A stretch of 64,000 nucleotides of DNA. Origin: Acetobacter tropicalis (lineage in GTDB: Bacteria > Pseudomonadota > Alphaproteobacteria > Acetobacterales > Acetobacteraceae). The stretch is taken from contig NZ_LHZQ01000209.1 of assembly GCF_001580915.1 (NCBI RefSeq), positions 1 to 64,000 on the forward strand, written 5' to 3'. Of the stretch, positions 18,239-27,194 are shown one piece after another; position 1 is the first letter of the stretch, and each line of letters begins with the position of its first letter. The notes beneath the pieces were generated by a model, which was not told where the DNA came from, ran no database searches, and worked only from the letters and a program-made list of their open reading frames with translations. Both the position numbers and the translations under genes were made by a program.

Positions 18239-19192
18239 TTACCGCTCGATAATCTCAACACCCTTAGGCAGGTTCGTGCTGTCTATTTCAATGCGGTAAT
18301 CATTCCAGTAGCGGGCGGGTGGCCAGTTATCCATGGCCGGGTTGTGGCTGGACGCATGGTCCACCTGATAGCTGGAGCCCTGATAGGTGCGATAAGTCTT
18401 GACCCGATCAAACAGATCCTGCGCACGGGCGTTGCCCAGAGCGCTTGCATGTTTGAAAACAACCAGCTTGCGGGTGGCCATTTCACCCCGCGCGGCGGAC
18501 CGATCCGTTTCAAACATGTTGCTCAGAGCAGACCACAGCAGTTCCAGATCATCCTCGGAAAACCCGGTGCCCTTTACAGGATGAGACGCCAGCGGTGCGG
18601 ACACAAACCCATGCACCCGATACAGCCCATAAGGCACAATATGCTTGCGGCCCATGGTGCGACCACCTTTTTTCTCAGCATCGGCCTCGGTTGTGGCAGC
18701 CATACGGGTGATGGAAATTTCAAGCGGCACAACAGGTTCTACAGAATGAGCAAACGTGAACTGCACCGGCCCACGCACCTGTCCTGCATTGACCCCCGTG
18801 GTCATGACTGCGCCAAAAGTGCGGATATCCCAGAAGTTGGCGCACATCCACTGGGTCAGCGCGCGTGCTTTTTCCACATCTTTGGGCAGCTTTTTCAGCT
18901 CTTCATCCTTCTTGGCTTCCGGAACAATGGCCGCCCACGCGCGCTTGTTCTGAACGTTCAGCGTGGCCCCTTCACTGACGTAAATTTCAAAGCCGGCTTT
19001 ATCACCCTGAACATCGGCAATGTAATTCCGCACCTTGCGTTTGAGCGCCACATCTGACACCAGCCCCTTGTTGGTTTCCGGGTCCAGCCGCGGCAGGTTG
19101 CCTGCGTCCGGGTCTCCGTTCGGGTTGCCATTGGTGACATCAAAATACAGGACAAACTCATAGCGGTTTGTAACGGGTGCTGCGGTGCTCAT
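18239..19192 (-). CDS. cas7c: Cas7 backbone subunit of type I-C Cascade (Csd2)
   Basis: A 317-residue protein that polymerises along the crRNA spacer. It shows the typical opening NRYEFVLYFDVTNGNPNGDPDAGNLPR and the later NFWDIRTFGAVM, GQVRGPVQ and GRKHIVPYGLYRVHGFVSA. Its start overlaps the cas8c stop by 4 bases. Confidence 0.97.
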   Translation of the reverse strand: MSTAAPVTNRYEFVLYFDVTNGNPNGDPDAGNLPRLDPETNKGLVSDVALKRKVRNYIADVQGDKAGFEIYVSEGATLNVQNKRAWAAIVPEAKKDEELKKLPKDVEKARALTQWMCANFWDIRTFGAVMTTGVNAGQVRGPVQFTFAHSVEPVVPLEISITRMAATTEADAEKKGGRTMGRKHIVPYGLYRVHGFVSAPLASHPVKGTGFSEDDLELLWSALSNMFETDRSAARGEMATRKLVVFKHASALGNARAQDLFDRVKTYRTYQGSSYQVDHASSHNPAMDNWPPARYWNDYRIEIDSTNLPKGVEIIER

Positions 19193-21012
19193 GCGTTGTC
19201 TTCCTCTTCTTCAACACCCTGTTCGGGAAGGGCTTGCCCGTCTTTCTGTCCGGCCAGTTTGGCCTTACGCTGCTGGTAATACCCCAGAGCAAATTCCCCC
19301 TGTTGTTCCAGCGGCAGAGAGCGCGGAAAGGAAAGAGGCTCCGCCGGTTGAATACGGTCGAATATTTCTTCCAACTCTTTTTCAATCAGGATTGCCCACC
19401 CCGGCAGTTTTTTCCGCAACGCTGCCAGATGGTTCTGCCCGTTGCGAATAATAACAGGGAAAATACTGGCAGGCGTTGCGGATGCTGCCCCGAAATATTT
19501 ATCGCGCATGGTGGTGTTCAGCCCACCCAATGCGCCCTTCTGCGCCAGTTCATACACCGCGAACAGGCGGCCAAGCTGGTATCCTACATTCGGATAATCC
19601 CGATTCAGGCTCACGGGTATGCTCTCCTTTTCTGAAAGGCTTGGGTTGGTTTTGCGCTTTTTCCGTTGCAATACAGCGCGGATAGCAGCGGCGTGCCAGC
19701 CGTTTTCGGGGTTATCGCCTGCCCGCAACCGCATGATGGTGGCGGAAAGCCATGTGCGCGGATAAAAGCCACCCGAAAGAATGGCCTGCATCAGATCTCC
19801 TGCCAGATGCGCTGGAATGTTCTCAAATTTTTCCTGCATGGCAGTTGTTTTGGCGAGTAGAAGTGCAGGAGACGGCAATTTGCGCCATGGCGCTGGCTCC
19901 AACGCCATATCCTGATAATGCAGGGCAATATTGCGCACAAAAGCCCCGAAGGAATCAGACAACCAGAAACGCACCGAAACACGCGCGGCATTAGGAGCCA
20001 GACCGAGCACATGAAAGCGCACTCCTTCGGTCAAAAATGGCCAAACCTCATCTGGCCTGCGGCCTCTGGCAATACTTTCGAGTGCATCACCAATTTTGCG
20101 GCTTTCGGTTTCATCCAGATTTTCAATGGCCAGCAGATGACAGCCAAGTTCATCAGCCTCTTCCGCCACCTTTGCATCTGCGGCATCTGCCCAGAACACA
20201 AGAGTGGCATCACCTATGGGGCGAGAAAGGCGGTTACGGCTCCCTTTCTGCAACATGCGGTTCAGCGCGGTGCCATACTGAAACGCCGCTAGTTCCGATG
20301 TAGGGGCATTCTCCCCCTGCGCCTTACCATAGGATGTAAAAGCATCATTATTGAAAGAGACCAGCGCTGCACCAGCAGTTTGTGCTCCCTGCACCCCTTT
20401 GACGACCGGATGCAAACGCGCAGGCGCGCAATGCTGACCTGTTACCAGACAGAAACTCTCTTCAGGTTCGCTTCCTCCTGTCTGCGCCAACTCAGCCACC
20501 AGTTTCTTGGCTGCCGGACGTTCATGCAGACGTTTTCTGTCTCCATCCAGTTCGAACATGATGTTCGCGTCCAGCATGTCCGGTGTGAACGGCGCAGCAT
20601 CAAACCGAGCAGGAGACCAGCTTTGCAAAAACGCCTTGAACGCCAGTAAACCTTCGTCCTGCGTTTCCCCTATCTTTTCCAAGTTATCCTGCACAAAAGC
20701 CGCATGTTCCTGCGCCGTGCGTTTGCCCGCGCCTGCTGTTCGCCCCAGAACATAGGCTGATTTATCCCATAGAAAATTGGGAGATATTCCAGCAGTGCGT
20801 TTGACTGCGGCAGGTACTTTCATAAGGGTATCAAAAGGCTTTTTACCATCATGGTTGCGAAGATCCTTCACATCCACCACGTTTCCAGCTTTATCCAATA
20901 CAATGGACCAGCCGAATTTTTCCTGGCTCCAGCCTGGCTCTTCCGCATCTGGCATGCGTTCATAAAACCGGACCAGCGCCTGCAATGGCCCCTGACGGAT
21001 TTCCGTTTTCAT
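19189..21012 (-). CDS. cas8c: Cas8c large subunit of type I-C Cascade (Csd1)
   Basis: A 607-residue large subunit that recognises the PAM. In type I-C an internal start in this gene also yields the small subunit Cas11c. Characteristic stretches include FLWDKSAYVLGRT, CLVTGQ, LVSFNNDAFTSYGK and NVGYQLGRLFAVYELAQ. It overlaps both cas5 and cas7 by 4 bases (ATGA), so the three are translationally coupled. The end is acidic (EEEEDNA). Confidence 0.97.
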   Translation of the reverse strand: MKTEIRQGPLQALVRFYERMPDAEEPGWSQEKFGWSIVLDKAGNVVDVKDLRNHDGKKPFDTLMKVPAAVKRTAGISPNFLWDKSAYVLGRTAGAGKRTAQEHAAFVQDNLEKIGETQDEGLLAFKAFLQSWSPARFDAAPFTPDMLDANIMFELDGDRKRLHERPAAKKLVAELAQTGGSEPEESFCLVTGQHCAPARLHPVVKGVQGAQTAGAALVSFNNDAFTSYGKAQGENAPTSELAAFQYGTALNRMLQKGSRNRLSRPIGDATLVFWADAADAKVAEEADELGCHLLAIENLDETESRKIGDALESIARGRRPDEVWPFLTEGVRFHVLGLAPNAARVSVRFWLSDSFGAFVRNIALHYQDMALEPAPWRKLPSPALLLAKTTAMQEKFENIPAHLAGDLMQAILSGGFYPRTWLSATIMRLRAGDNPENGWHAAAIRAVLQRKKRKTNPSLSEKESIPVSLNRDYPNVGYQLGRLFAVYELAQKGALGGLNTTMRDKYFGAASATPASIFPVIIRNGQNHLAALRKKLPGWAILIEKELEEIFDRIQPAEPLSFPRSLPLEQQGEFALGYYQQRKAKLAGQKDGQALPEQGVEEEEDNA

Positions 21013-21689
21013 GCTGCCAGTTCCGGGCTGTCTGCTGAGGGCACCTCAATCACGCCATTGCGGATATGGGCACGGAAAAACCGTGATACATTGCCATGCG
21101 CAAAATCAATATCATGCAGCATCCACCCAAGATCTATATTCTCCGCCGCATCCTCCTGCGCCAAAAAAGTGGATGTTGGCAGTGGCGCGCCATCCGGCAA
21201 CAGAGCGAAGTCCGCTGCAAATTCCCGCGTACCCAGATACGGCCGATGAAAGCACTGCCCGGCTTCTGCGCGCCGATTGAATATACTGATATGTTTTGCC
21301 GCTGTTTCACCCGGACCAGCTTTCTCTGTCATGGTAAAATGGGCTTCAATCACATAAGCCACATCCAGCAGGATAGTTGCCGCCCGTTGCTGCCGGTTTT
21401 CTTCAACAGAAAGCCCCAGCCCATCCGTACGTCCTGCCTTCATGGCCGTGGCGGCATTGCGGGCGTTGGCTTTGGCCCCAACCTCATTGCGCCGGATGGT
21501 GCCAAACTGAATGGGCTTCAGCACATGAACACGGTCAATATGCCACCGGATGGCAGGCTTCCAGTGAATAGCTTCAAGTATTCCACGTGCTGCCGATGGT
21601 GTGATCACATCATAGCTAACACGTTCAGACTTGAACTCCGGACGGGTAAAACAGGCGCGTTCGCCCCAGATATGCAGTCTTACCCCCAT
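21009..21689 (-). CDS. cas5c: Cas5 of type I-C (crRNA-processing endoribonuclease, Cas5d)
   Basis: A 226-residue protein. Type I-C has no Cas6: Cas5 cuts the repeat RNA and then caps the 11-nt 5' handle. The sequence opens GVRLHIWGERACFTRPEFK and continues YDVITPSAARGILEAIHWKP, the family signature. The C-terminal part has YLGTREFAADFALL. GAGGG precedes the ATG by six bases. It is the first gene after the 590-base gap that separates it from cas3, so it probably has its own promoter in that gap. Its leader contains a 10-base match to the pseudo-spacer at 22232-22241. Confidence 0.97.
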   Translation of the reverse strand: MGVRLHIWGERACFTRPEFKSERVSYDVITPSAARGILEAIHWKPAIRWHIDRVHVLKPIQFGTIRRNEVGAKANARNAATAMKAGRTDGLGLSVEENRQQRAATILLDVAYVIEAHFTMTEKAGPGETAAKHISIFNRRAEAGQCFHRPYLGTREFAADFALLPDGAPLPTSTFLAQEDAAENIDLGWMLHDIDFAHGNVSRFFRAHIRNGVIEVPSADSPELAA

Positions 21690-21695
21690 AGAGCC

Positions 21696-21719
21696 CTCAT
21701 ACCATCACAATTACATTAA
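21696..21719 (-). promoter_or_regulatory. Candidate pseudo-spacer match in the cas5 leader
   Basis: On the minus strand this 24-base stretch matches the pseudo-spacer at 22218-22241 at 16 positions. These include ten in a row (ATGGTATGAG, 21705-21696) and positions 2-5 and 7 of the seed. The three bases before it read ATC rather than the usual I-C TTC. It lies 6 bases before the cas5 start, over the ribosome site, so binding there could block cas5 expression. Confidence 0.4.
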
Positions 21720-21760
21720 GATTAAATGACCGATTTTAGAAAAATTGTAAAACAAATATT

Positions 21761-21819
21761 TTTATACCCCCTTTAATAATAATAGAAATTTTTAATTTAT
21801 TCCGCTGATTTATACCCCC
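21761..21819 (-). promoter_or_regulatory. Two GGGGGTATAAA direct repeats upstream of cas5
   Basis: On the minus strand GGGGGTATAAA occurs at 21761-21771 and again at 21809-21819, 48 bases apart (close to a multiple of a helical turn). The shorter core GGGGGTA recurs at 21681-21687 (minus strand, at the cas5 start). TACCCCC also occurs in the plus-strand promoter of the crRNA-like RNA at about 22163-22169. The nearer copy also provides a TATAAA -10-like element for cas5. Confidence 0.4.
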
Positions 21820-21955
21820 AATCAGGAAAACAAGTATCGAATTTGTAAAATCACTTCACACCCACACTGGCAAACAACCTCACCTCATCTGCCAAAACAA
21901 ACACACTTGCTTTACTCCCCAGTACCTTGGTAAGGGAGTCACACAGAAAAACACA

Positions 21956-21981
21956 TCATAATATAAAGCACATATTGTGAA
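21956..21981 (-). promoter_or_regulatory. Candidate target of the crRNA-like RNA, with TTC PAM
   Basis: On the minus strand TTC (21981-21979) is followed by a stretch agreeing with the pseudo-spacer at 16 of the first 23 positions and at 8 of the first 11. The seed mismatches are at positions 2, 6 and 9; position 6 is normally flipped out in Cascade. The stretch overlaps promoter-like A+T-rich sequence on both strands (minus TTCACA with TATGAT; plus AATATA) and reaches the GTG of the plus-strand reading frame at 21977. Partial seed pairing at a promoter is what CreA/CreR-type RNAs use for repression rather than cleavage. Confidence 0.42.
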
Positions 21982-22195
21982 TAACAAACCATCATGGTGG
22001 GTTAAAAAAACTCCTCCCCGTGCATATGTTCGCACCTTCGCTCTTGCCATCAAAATCTCACTTGTGCTTCCTATCCCTTCCGCTTTGGTTGATGTGGCGC
22101 CACAAACATTTACTTCGGGACATAACGCCCCTTGGACAGCAAATGCTCCACCTAGCTATCAATACCCCCAAAGCTTTGTCGTTCAAGTTATCTAG
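21977..22195 (+). CDS. Candidate small reading frame next to the crRNA-like RNA (possible toxin moiety)
   Basis: A GTG-initiated frame of 72 codons with a basic N-terminus (VKKTPPRAYVR), a hydrophobic stretch (FALAIKISLVLPIPSALVDV) and a polar tail. Its stop lies inside the loop of the degenerate repeat. No good ribosome site is visible, and the frame could be chance. An antisense frame of 56 codons (22050 to 21880, beginning MARAKVRTYARGG, ATG preceded by GTGAG) is an equally uncertain alternative. In known CreTA modules a toxin gene sits directly upstream of the crRNA-like antitoxin and is repressed by it; the position here fits, but no toxin similarity is claimed. Confidence 0.25.
   Translation: MNNKPSWWVKKTPPRAYVRTFALAIKISLVLPIPSALVDVAPQTFTSGHNAPWTANAPPSYQYPQSFVVQVI
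22133..22162 (+). promoter_or_regulatory. Candidate promoter of the crRNA-like RNA
   Basis: TGGACA (22133-22138) and TATCAA (22157-22162) are spaced by 18 bases and resemble -35 and -10 elements (5 of 6 and 4 of 6 matches). A start near 22170 would put the degenerate repeat about 8 bases into the transcript, leaving almost no 5' leader. Confidence 0.45.
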
Positions 22196-22275
22196 TCGCT
22201 TGAACGTGGATTGAAACATAATTTGCGCATCATGGTATGAGATCCTGAGTTACCCTGAAGGGTTTATACTTTTCG
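22178..22275 (+). ncRNA. crRNA-like RNA with degenerate type I-C repeat (CreA/CreR-like)
   Basis: This lies on the strand opposite to the cas genes. It begins GT, then an 8-bp stem CGTTCAAG/CTTGAACG around an 11-base loop (22188-22198), then the 11-base handle TGGATTGAAAC (22207-22217). In the array repeat the same order is GT, stem CGCTCCC/GGGAGCG, handle TGGATAGAAAC. So the stem sequence has been replaced by a compensated, different stem while the handle is kept, which indicates selection for Cas5 processing rather than random decay. A pseudo-spacer starts at 22218; no second repeat follows, only a hairpin. Partial matches to it occur at 21956-21978 and 21696-21719. The role is inferred: a guide for Cascade to repress the cas5 operon or a linked toxin. 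Confidence 0.65.
22252..22273 (+). terminator. Candidate terminator of the crRNA-like RNA
   Basis: ACCCT-GA-AGGGT forms a small hairpin followed by TTATACTTTT. An outer GATCC/GGATC pairing (22242 and 22276 side) could extend it. It lies directly before the cas3 stop on the other strand and has no T run in that direction. Confidence 0.4.
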
Positions 22276-22278
22276 GGA

Positions 22279-24678
22279 TCACCAGATATTGCTTTCTTCC
22301 GTTCTGTAGGACGGGTCTTTCAGTTCAAGGCCGGTTTCCATGCTATACAGGCTGTTATTGTCCGCCTCCAGCACCACAAAACGATCTCCATACTGCTCCT
22401 GCCGCAAGACACGGCACAGACCATCCGCCACAAACTGCATACGCACTTTTTGGGGAACAGGAACCGTATAATGTTGAAGTTTACGTAGAGCACCGGCAGG
22501 CGGATAGTCCGCATACTCCAGATCTGAGATCAGAGTGCGTGCCGTTTCATCCCACTGGATGATAATAGGCTCCAAGGCTGTATCAATCATACGAAACGCG
22601 GCTGAAATGGTAGCAAAGGAAAACGTGAAGCTGCCAACGGTTTCAGCAATATCGGGCAGAATGGAAAAAGATGTGCTGCGTCCTCTCCCGTTCGGCAAGG
22701 TAGCGGCATCCAGAGCCTGATACCCCTTGTTGTAGTAAAGTTCCTGAAAATAGGCGTGTACGGCTTCTAAACTGAGCGGGTCCAATCCTCTCCGCAGCAC
22801 GGCCCGCGTAGCCTCCCAAAACGGTATCGTGGACCGCAGCATACGTAATTTTGGCAAGACAGGAGGCTCTGTAGGCTCAGACAGAGTCTGGAAGGCAGGA
22901 TCAAGGGCTTCAAACACAACAGTCCGCCCAAGCCCTTTCATACGCCCTTCCCGGTTGCATCGCCCTGCGGCCTGAGCAATGGAGGAAAGTCCCGCCGCCG
23001 CACGCCATACTTCTGGGAAATCCACGTCCACACCGGCTTCTATCAAGCTTGTGCTCACCAGCCTGACCGGCCTGCCCGCTTTGAGATCCTCTCTCACTTC
23101 CGCCAGAATTTTACGGCGATGCATGGGGCACATTAGCGTTGTCAGATGTCGTGCGCCCGGCATCTGGCCAATGTGGGCATAAAGTTCCTGCGCATGGGCG
23201 CGAGTATTGACAATGCACAGCATCTGCTCGCACTGCTCAAACCGCCTGCCTATTTCCTCATCCGTTACGGGTGTCTGGTTCCATTCAACCTGCACCCGCT
23301 TGAGTTGGGTATATAAATGTTCTGGATGCGGAGCCAGTTCACGCTGCCCGCCTATGGCGAACCCTTGCCGGGGAGCGCCTTCCCGCTGGGGCGGCAGAGC
23401 GTCGTCACATTTACGCAAAGCAGATTGTGTGGCGGTGCACAGCACAACGCTGGTTTTATACTGGTTTGCCAGTTCCTCCAGAACCGCCATACACGGGCGC
23501 AGAAGCGGCAAAGGCAGAGTTTGCACCTCATCAAGCACAATCACGCTGTTTGCTATATTGTGCAATTTACGAGATCGGCTGGTCCGGGCGGAAAAGAGGC
23601 TTTCAAAAAACTGCACTGTCGTGGTGACAATAATTGGCGCATCCCAATTTTCTGCATCACGCCGCAGTTTGTCCAGCCCGTCTCGCCCCTCCTGCTCGCT
23701 ATCATTCTCACTATTCGGGCCGGGGCCATCCCAATCAAAATTGGAATGGTGCTCCAGAATATCATCGGGCAGGCTCAACGCCTCCCGAAAAACCTGTGCA
23801 GTCTGCTCGATAATAGACGTATAGGGAATAACATAAATCACGCGCTGCAAGCCGTGCCGCAAGGCATGTTCCAGCGCAAAACTGAGCGAGGTCAGTGTTT
23901 TGCCGCCGCCTGTTGGCACTGTCAGGGTAAAAAGGCCCGGCTTTTCCTCTGCTTTTTTGATTGCATGGTCCAGTATTTCCGCCCGCATGATATTGAGCGG
24001 CGTATCGGTTTTCCGACGGCTGGCCATATAGGCACGTATGGCCTCCACATGGCGCGCGGAAAGTTCTCCGCCTCGGGCTGGTGGCGGCAAGCCTTCTGCC
24101 TGAGCATAAAACCGTTCTGTTTCCAGAAAATCAGCATCTACCAGACAGGAAAACAGCATGCGCGTTAAAAAATACTGATAGAACCCCGGATAATCCGATT
24201 TCTCTTTCAGGCTATTTCCTGGCAAAAGTTGTTTGCGTTCCGGCAAGGAAAGCGCCAGCGTTTTCCATTGCTCATAGCATTCAAGAGGATAATGTTCTTT
24301 ATCCAACCGCGCCAACAGGGCTGAAGGGCCGTCCTCATACCGGCCTTTCACAGCATTGGCCAACCCTGCATGGTGCCCCGCGATAACAAAGGCGAGTAAA
24401 CGCCCCAGTTGCTGGCCATATAACGTTACAGCCTCACGTGCCCCCGCCGTGCTGTGATCTGGTCCCTTCTGGCTGACTTCTGAACTGATATAAGCCTGAT
24501 ACGCCGCAGATGCTTTACCAATATCATGCAAAAGCCCCGCAGCCCGCGCGAGCATGGCCAGTCCGAATGGCTGTGCAAAAAGCGCCCCTCTTTGCGCGAC
24601 ACACTCAAGATGCTCTCGCAAAGGTTCCCATCGCGCCTTGTCTGCAGGAGCAGGGAGAGAGTGCGCGTAAAGAACCAC
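22279..24678 (-). CDS. cas3: Cas3 helicase-nuclease, type I-C
   Basis: A 799-residue effector that unwinds and degrades targeted DNA. The HD nuclease domain is N-terminal: His6, HDIGKA at 51-56 and GHHAG further on. The helicase part has Walker A VPTGGGKT, VLDEVQTLP as the DEAD-box equivalent, VLCTATQSAL (motif III) and VSTSLIEAGVDVDFP plus IAQAAGRCNREG (motifs V and VI). All motifs are present, so interference should be functional. The start is GTG at 24678 with GGGAGG close upstream. A 590-base gap separates it from cas5; most type I-C operons are tighter here. Confidence 0.97.
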   Translation of the reverse strand: MVLYAHSLPAPADKARWEPLREHLECVAQRGALFAQPFGLAMLARAAGLLHDIGKASAAYQAYISSEVSQKGPDHSTAGAREAVTLYGQQLGRLLAFVIAGHHAGLANAVKGRYEDGPSALLARLDKEHYPLECYEQWKTLALSLPERKQLLPGNSLKEKSDYPGFYQYFLTRMLFSCLVDADFLETERFYAQAEGLPPPARGGELSARHVEAIRAYMASRRKTDTPLNIMRAEILDHAIKKAEEKPGLFTLTVPTGGGKTLTSLSFALEHALRHGLQRVIYVIPYTSIIEQTAQVFREALSLPDDILEHHSNFDWDGPGPNSENDSEQEGRDGLDKLRRDAENWDAPIIVTTTVQFFESLFSARTSRSRKLHNIANSVIVLDEVQTLPLPLLRPCMAVLEELANQYKTSVVLCTATQSALRKCDDALPPQREGAPRQGFAIGGQRELAPHPEHLYTQLKRVQVEWNQTPVTDEEIGRRFEQCEQMLCIVNTRAHAQELYAHIGQMPGARHLTTLMCPMHRRKILAEVREDLKAGRPVRLVSTSLIEAGVDVDFPEVWRAAAGLSSIAQAAGRCNREGRMKGLGRTVVFEALDPAFQTLSEPTEPPVLPKLRMLRSTIPFWEATRAVLRRGLDPLSLEAVHAYFQELYYNKGYQALDAATLPNGRGRSTSFSILPDIAETVGSFTFSFATISAAFRMIDTALEPIIIQWDETARTLISDLEYADYPPAGALRKLQHYTVPVPQKVRMQFVADGLCRVLRQEQYGDRFVVLEADNNSLYSMETGLELKDPSYRTEESNIW

Positions 24679-24724
24679 TGACCTCCCTTCCCCTCAGGTA
24701 TCACTTATTCTTAATAAAATGTAA

Positions 24725-24762
24725 TCATTCAGAATGACCTGTCACCATTGCTTATTAAGCAA
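24725..24762. promoter_or_regulatory. Two perfect palindromes between array and cas3
   Basis: TCATTC-A-GAATGA (24725-24737) and TTGCTTA-T-TAAGCAA (24748-24762) lie 47 to 84 bases upstream of the cas3 start, where a promoter is expected. Neither is followed by a T run on either strand, so operator function is more likely than termination. The regulator is unknown. Confidence 0.5.
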
Positions 24763-24891
24763 TCCTTACCTCCACTCTGCGCATAGATGCCCTGAAGCCC
24801 GCAAGAGCTTTAGTTCTCTCCTCCCGGCTTACGCCAACGCGCCTGCATGTGGCCCGCCAGAGAACATGACCAATTCGTGCTCTCCCCCCAT

Positions 24892-26120
<1,229 letters not shown>

Positions 26121-26285
26121 GGTGTAGGTTTAGCACCTGTCTGGGGCTGGGCGGAATGCGCTTTTTGCGCGAACTGGTGGCTGCGAGTGCTGCTGCTGAA
26201 CGCTTTGGGATCAGCGTGTTTGAAAAAATTCTTATTTTATAATGAGTTGACGCGTGCGCGACCCTGCCGGGATTTTGATGGGTGA
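26121..26285 (-). promoter_or_regulatory. Probable CRISPR leader
   Basis: It is placed here from repeat polarity. On the minus strand an A+T-rich block (TTATAAAATAAGAATTTTTT, about 26225-26244) can serve as the -10 region about 105-120 bases before the first repeat. The stretch next to the first repeat is not A+T rich. No coding frame is recognised between the array and the LysR stop at 26286. Confidence 0.5.
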
Positions 26286-27194
26286 TCAGGGTTCGCGCGA
26301 CGGATGCGTAACACCGGGAATACCGCCTTGGCGCAGGCGGTTGCGGAGCCATTGGGCGGCAGGACCATGAGGATGCTTCTTGTGCCACACGGTGACAAGA
26401 GGGGTCAGGCGTTCTCCGGCATCGAACTGGAGGTTGGGGGCCACAATATCCGGCGCTGTGGGAGAGGCCGCCAGCACATGGTCTGAGACAAATGCCCAGC
26501 CTATATTGTGTTTTACCATTTCCAGAATAACCCAGTGGCTTTCCACCCACCAGACATCCGCCGCCACGCGCAGGCTTTGGCGTGTCTGTTCGCGCCCACG
26601 GGTGGCCACCAGAATCTGGCGGTAGCGTTTCAGGTCTTCCCACGTTACCTGCCTGTGGGCCAGCGGATGAGTACGCCCGCACACCAGCTTAAGCGGCACA
26701 TACCCAATGGCCTGAAAGGCAAGCTCCGGCTGCGGGTGGTCCTGCTGCCACATCACGCCCAGGTCCGCCACGCCCTCCAGCACAAGCTGGCCGACATCTT
26801 CCATAAGCGGAAACAGGATTTCCACCTGCACATAGGGAAAATTCTTTGCAAATTCAGAAAAAATCGTGCCCAGCGCGTGTTCGGGGTAAAGCTGATCTAT
26901 GGCCACCACCAGCTTGTTTTCCACCTGCTCTTCCAAAGAATGCGCAACCCCTATCAGGTGCTCGCGCCGTTCCAGCACCACGCGGGCTTCTGGCAGCAGG
27001 CGCAGGCCCGCCTGCGTAAGCACAGGTTGGCGGCCAGAGCGATCAAACAACATCAGCCCCAGATCCACCTCCAGATTACTGATCTGGGTGCTGATGGCAG
27101 ACTGCGCCTTACCCAACAGGCGGGCTGCCGCAGAAAAAGATCCCTTTTCCGCTGCCGTAACAAATGCCTGCAATTGATCCAGAGAAACGCTCAT
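26286..27194 (-). CDS. LysR family transcriptional regulator (AceR-like position)
   Basis: A 302-residue regulator. The N-terminal winged helix-turn-helix is clear: LQAFVTAAEKGSFSAAARLLGKAQSAISTQISNLE, then DRSGRQPVLTQAG. The rest is the periplasmic-binding-like effector domain (from about residue 90). It is divergent from a PACE-family efflux gene 61 bases away, as AceR is from aceI in Acinetobacter, so it probably activates that pump in response to an amphipathic ligand. The role is inferred from position. Confidence 0.93.
   Translation of the reverse strand: MSVSLDQLQAFVTAAEKGSFSAAARLLGKAQSAISTQISNLEVDLGLMLFDRSGRQPVLTQAGLRLLPEARVVLERREHLIGVAHSLEEQVENKLVVAIDQLYPEHALGTIFSEFAKNFPYVQVEILFPLMEDVGQLVLEGVADLGVMWQQDHPQPELAFQAIGYVPLKLVCGRTHPLAHRQVTWEDLKRYRQILVATRGREQTRQSLRVAADVWWVESHWVILEMVKHNIGWAFVSDHVLAASPTAPDIVAPNLQFDAGERLTPLVTVWHKKHPHGPAAQWLRNRLRQGGIPGVTHPSREP

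Noticed and set aside
17159-19057. Plus-strand frames of about 300 codons opposite cas1, cas4 and cas7
   Set aside because: The minus-strand genes have complete Cas motifs and tight operon spacing. The opposite frames are shadows.
26245-26250. TTGACG as a plus-strand -35 element beyond the array
   Set aside because: It would read into the 3' end of the LysR gene on the opposite strand, no matching -10 follows at proper spacing, and array polarity needs a minus-strand promoter.
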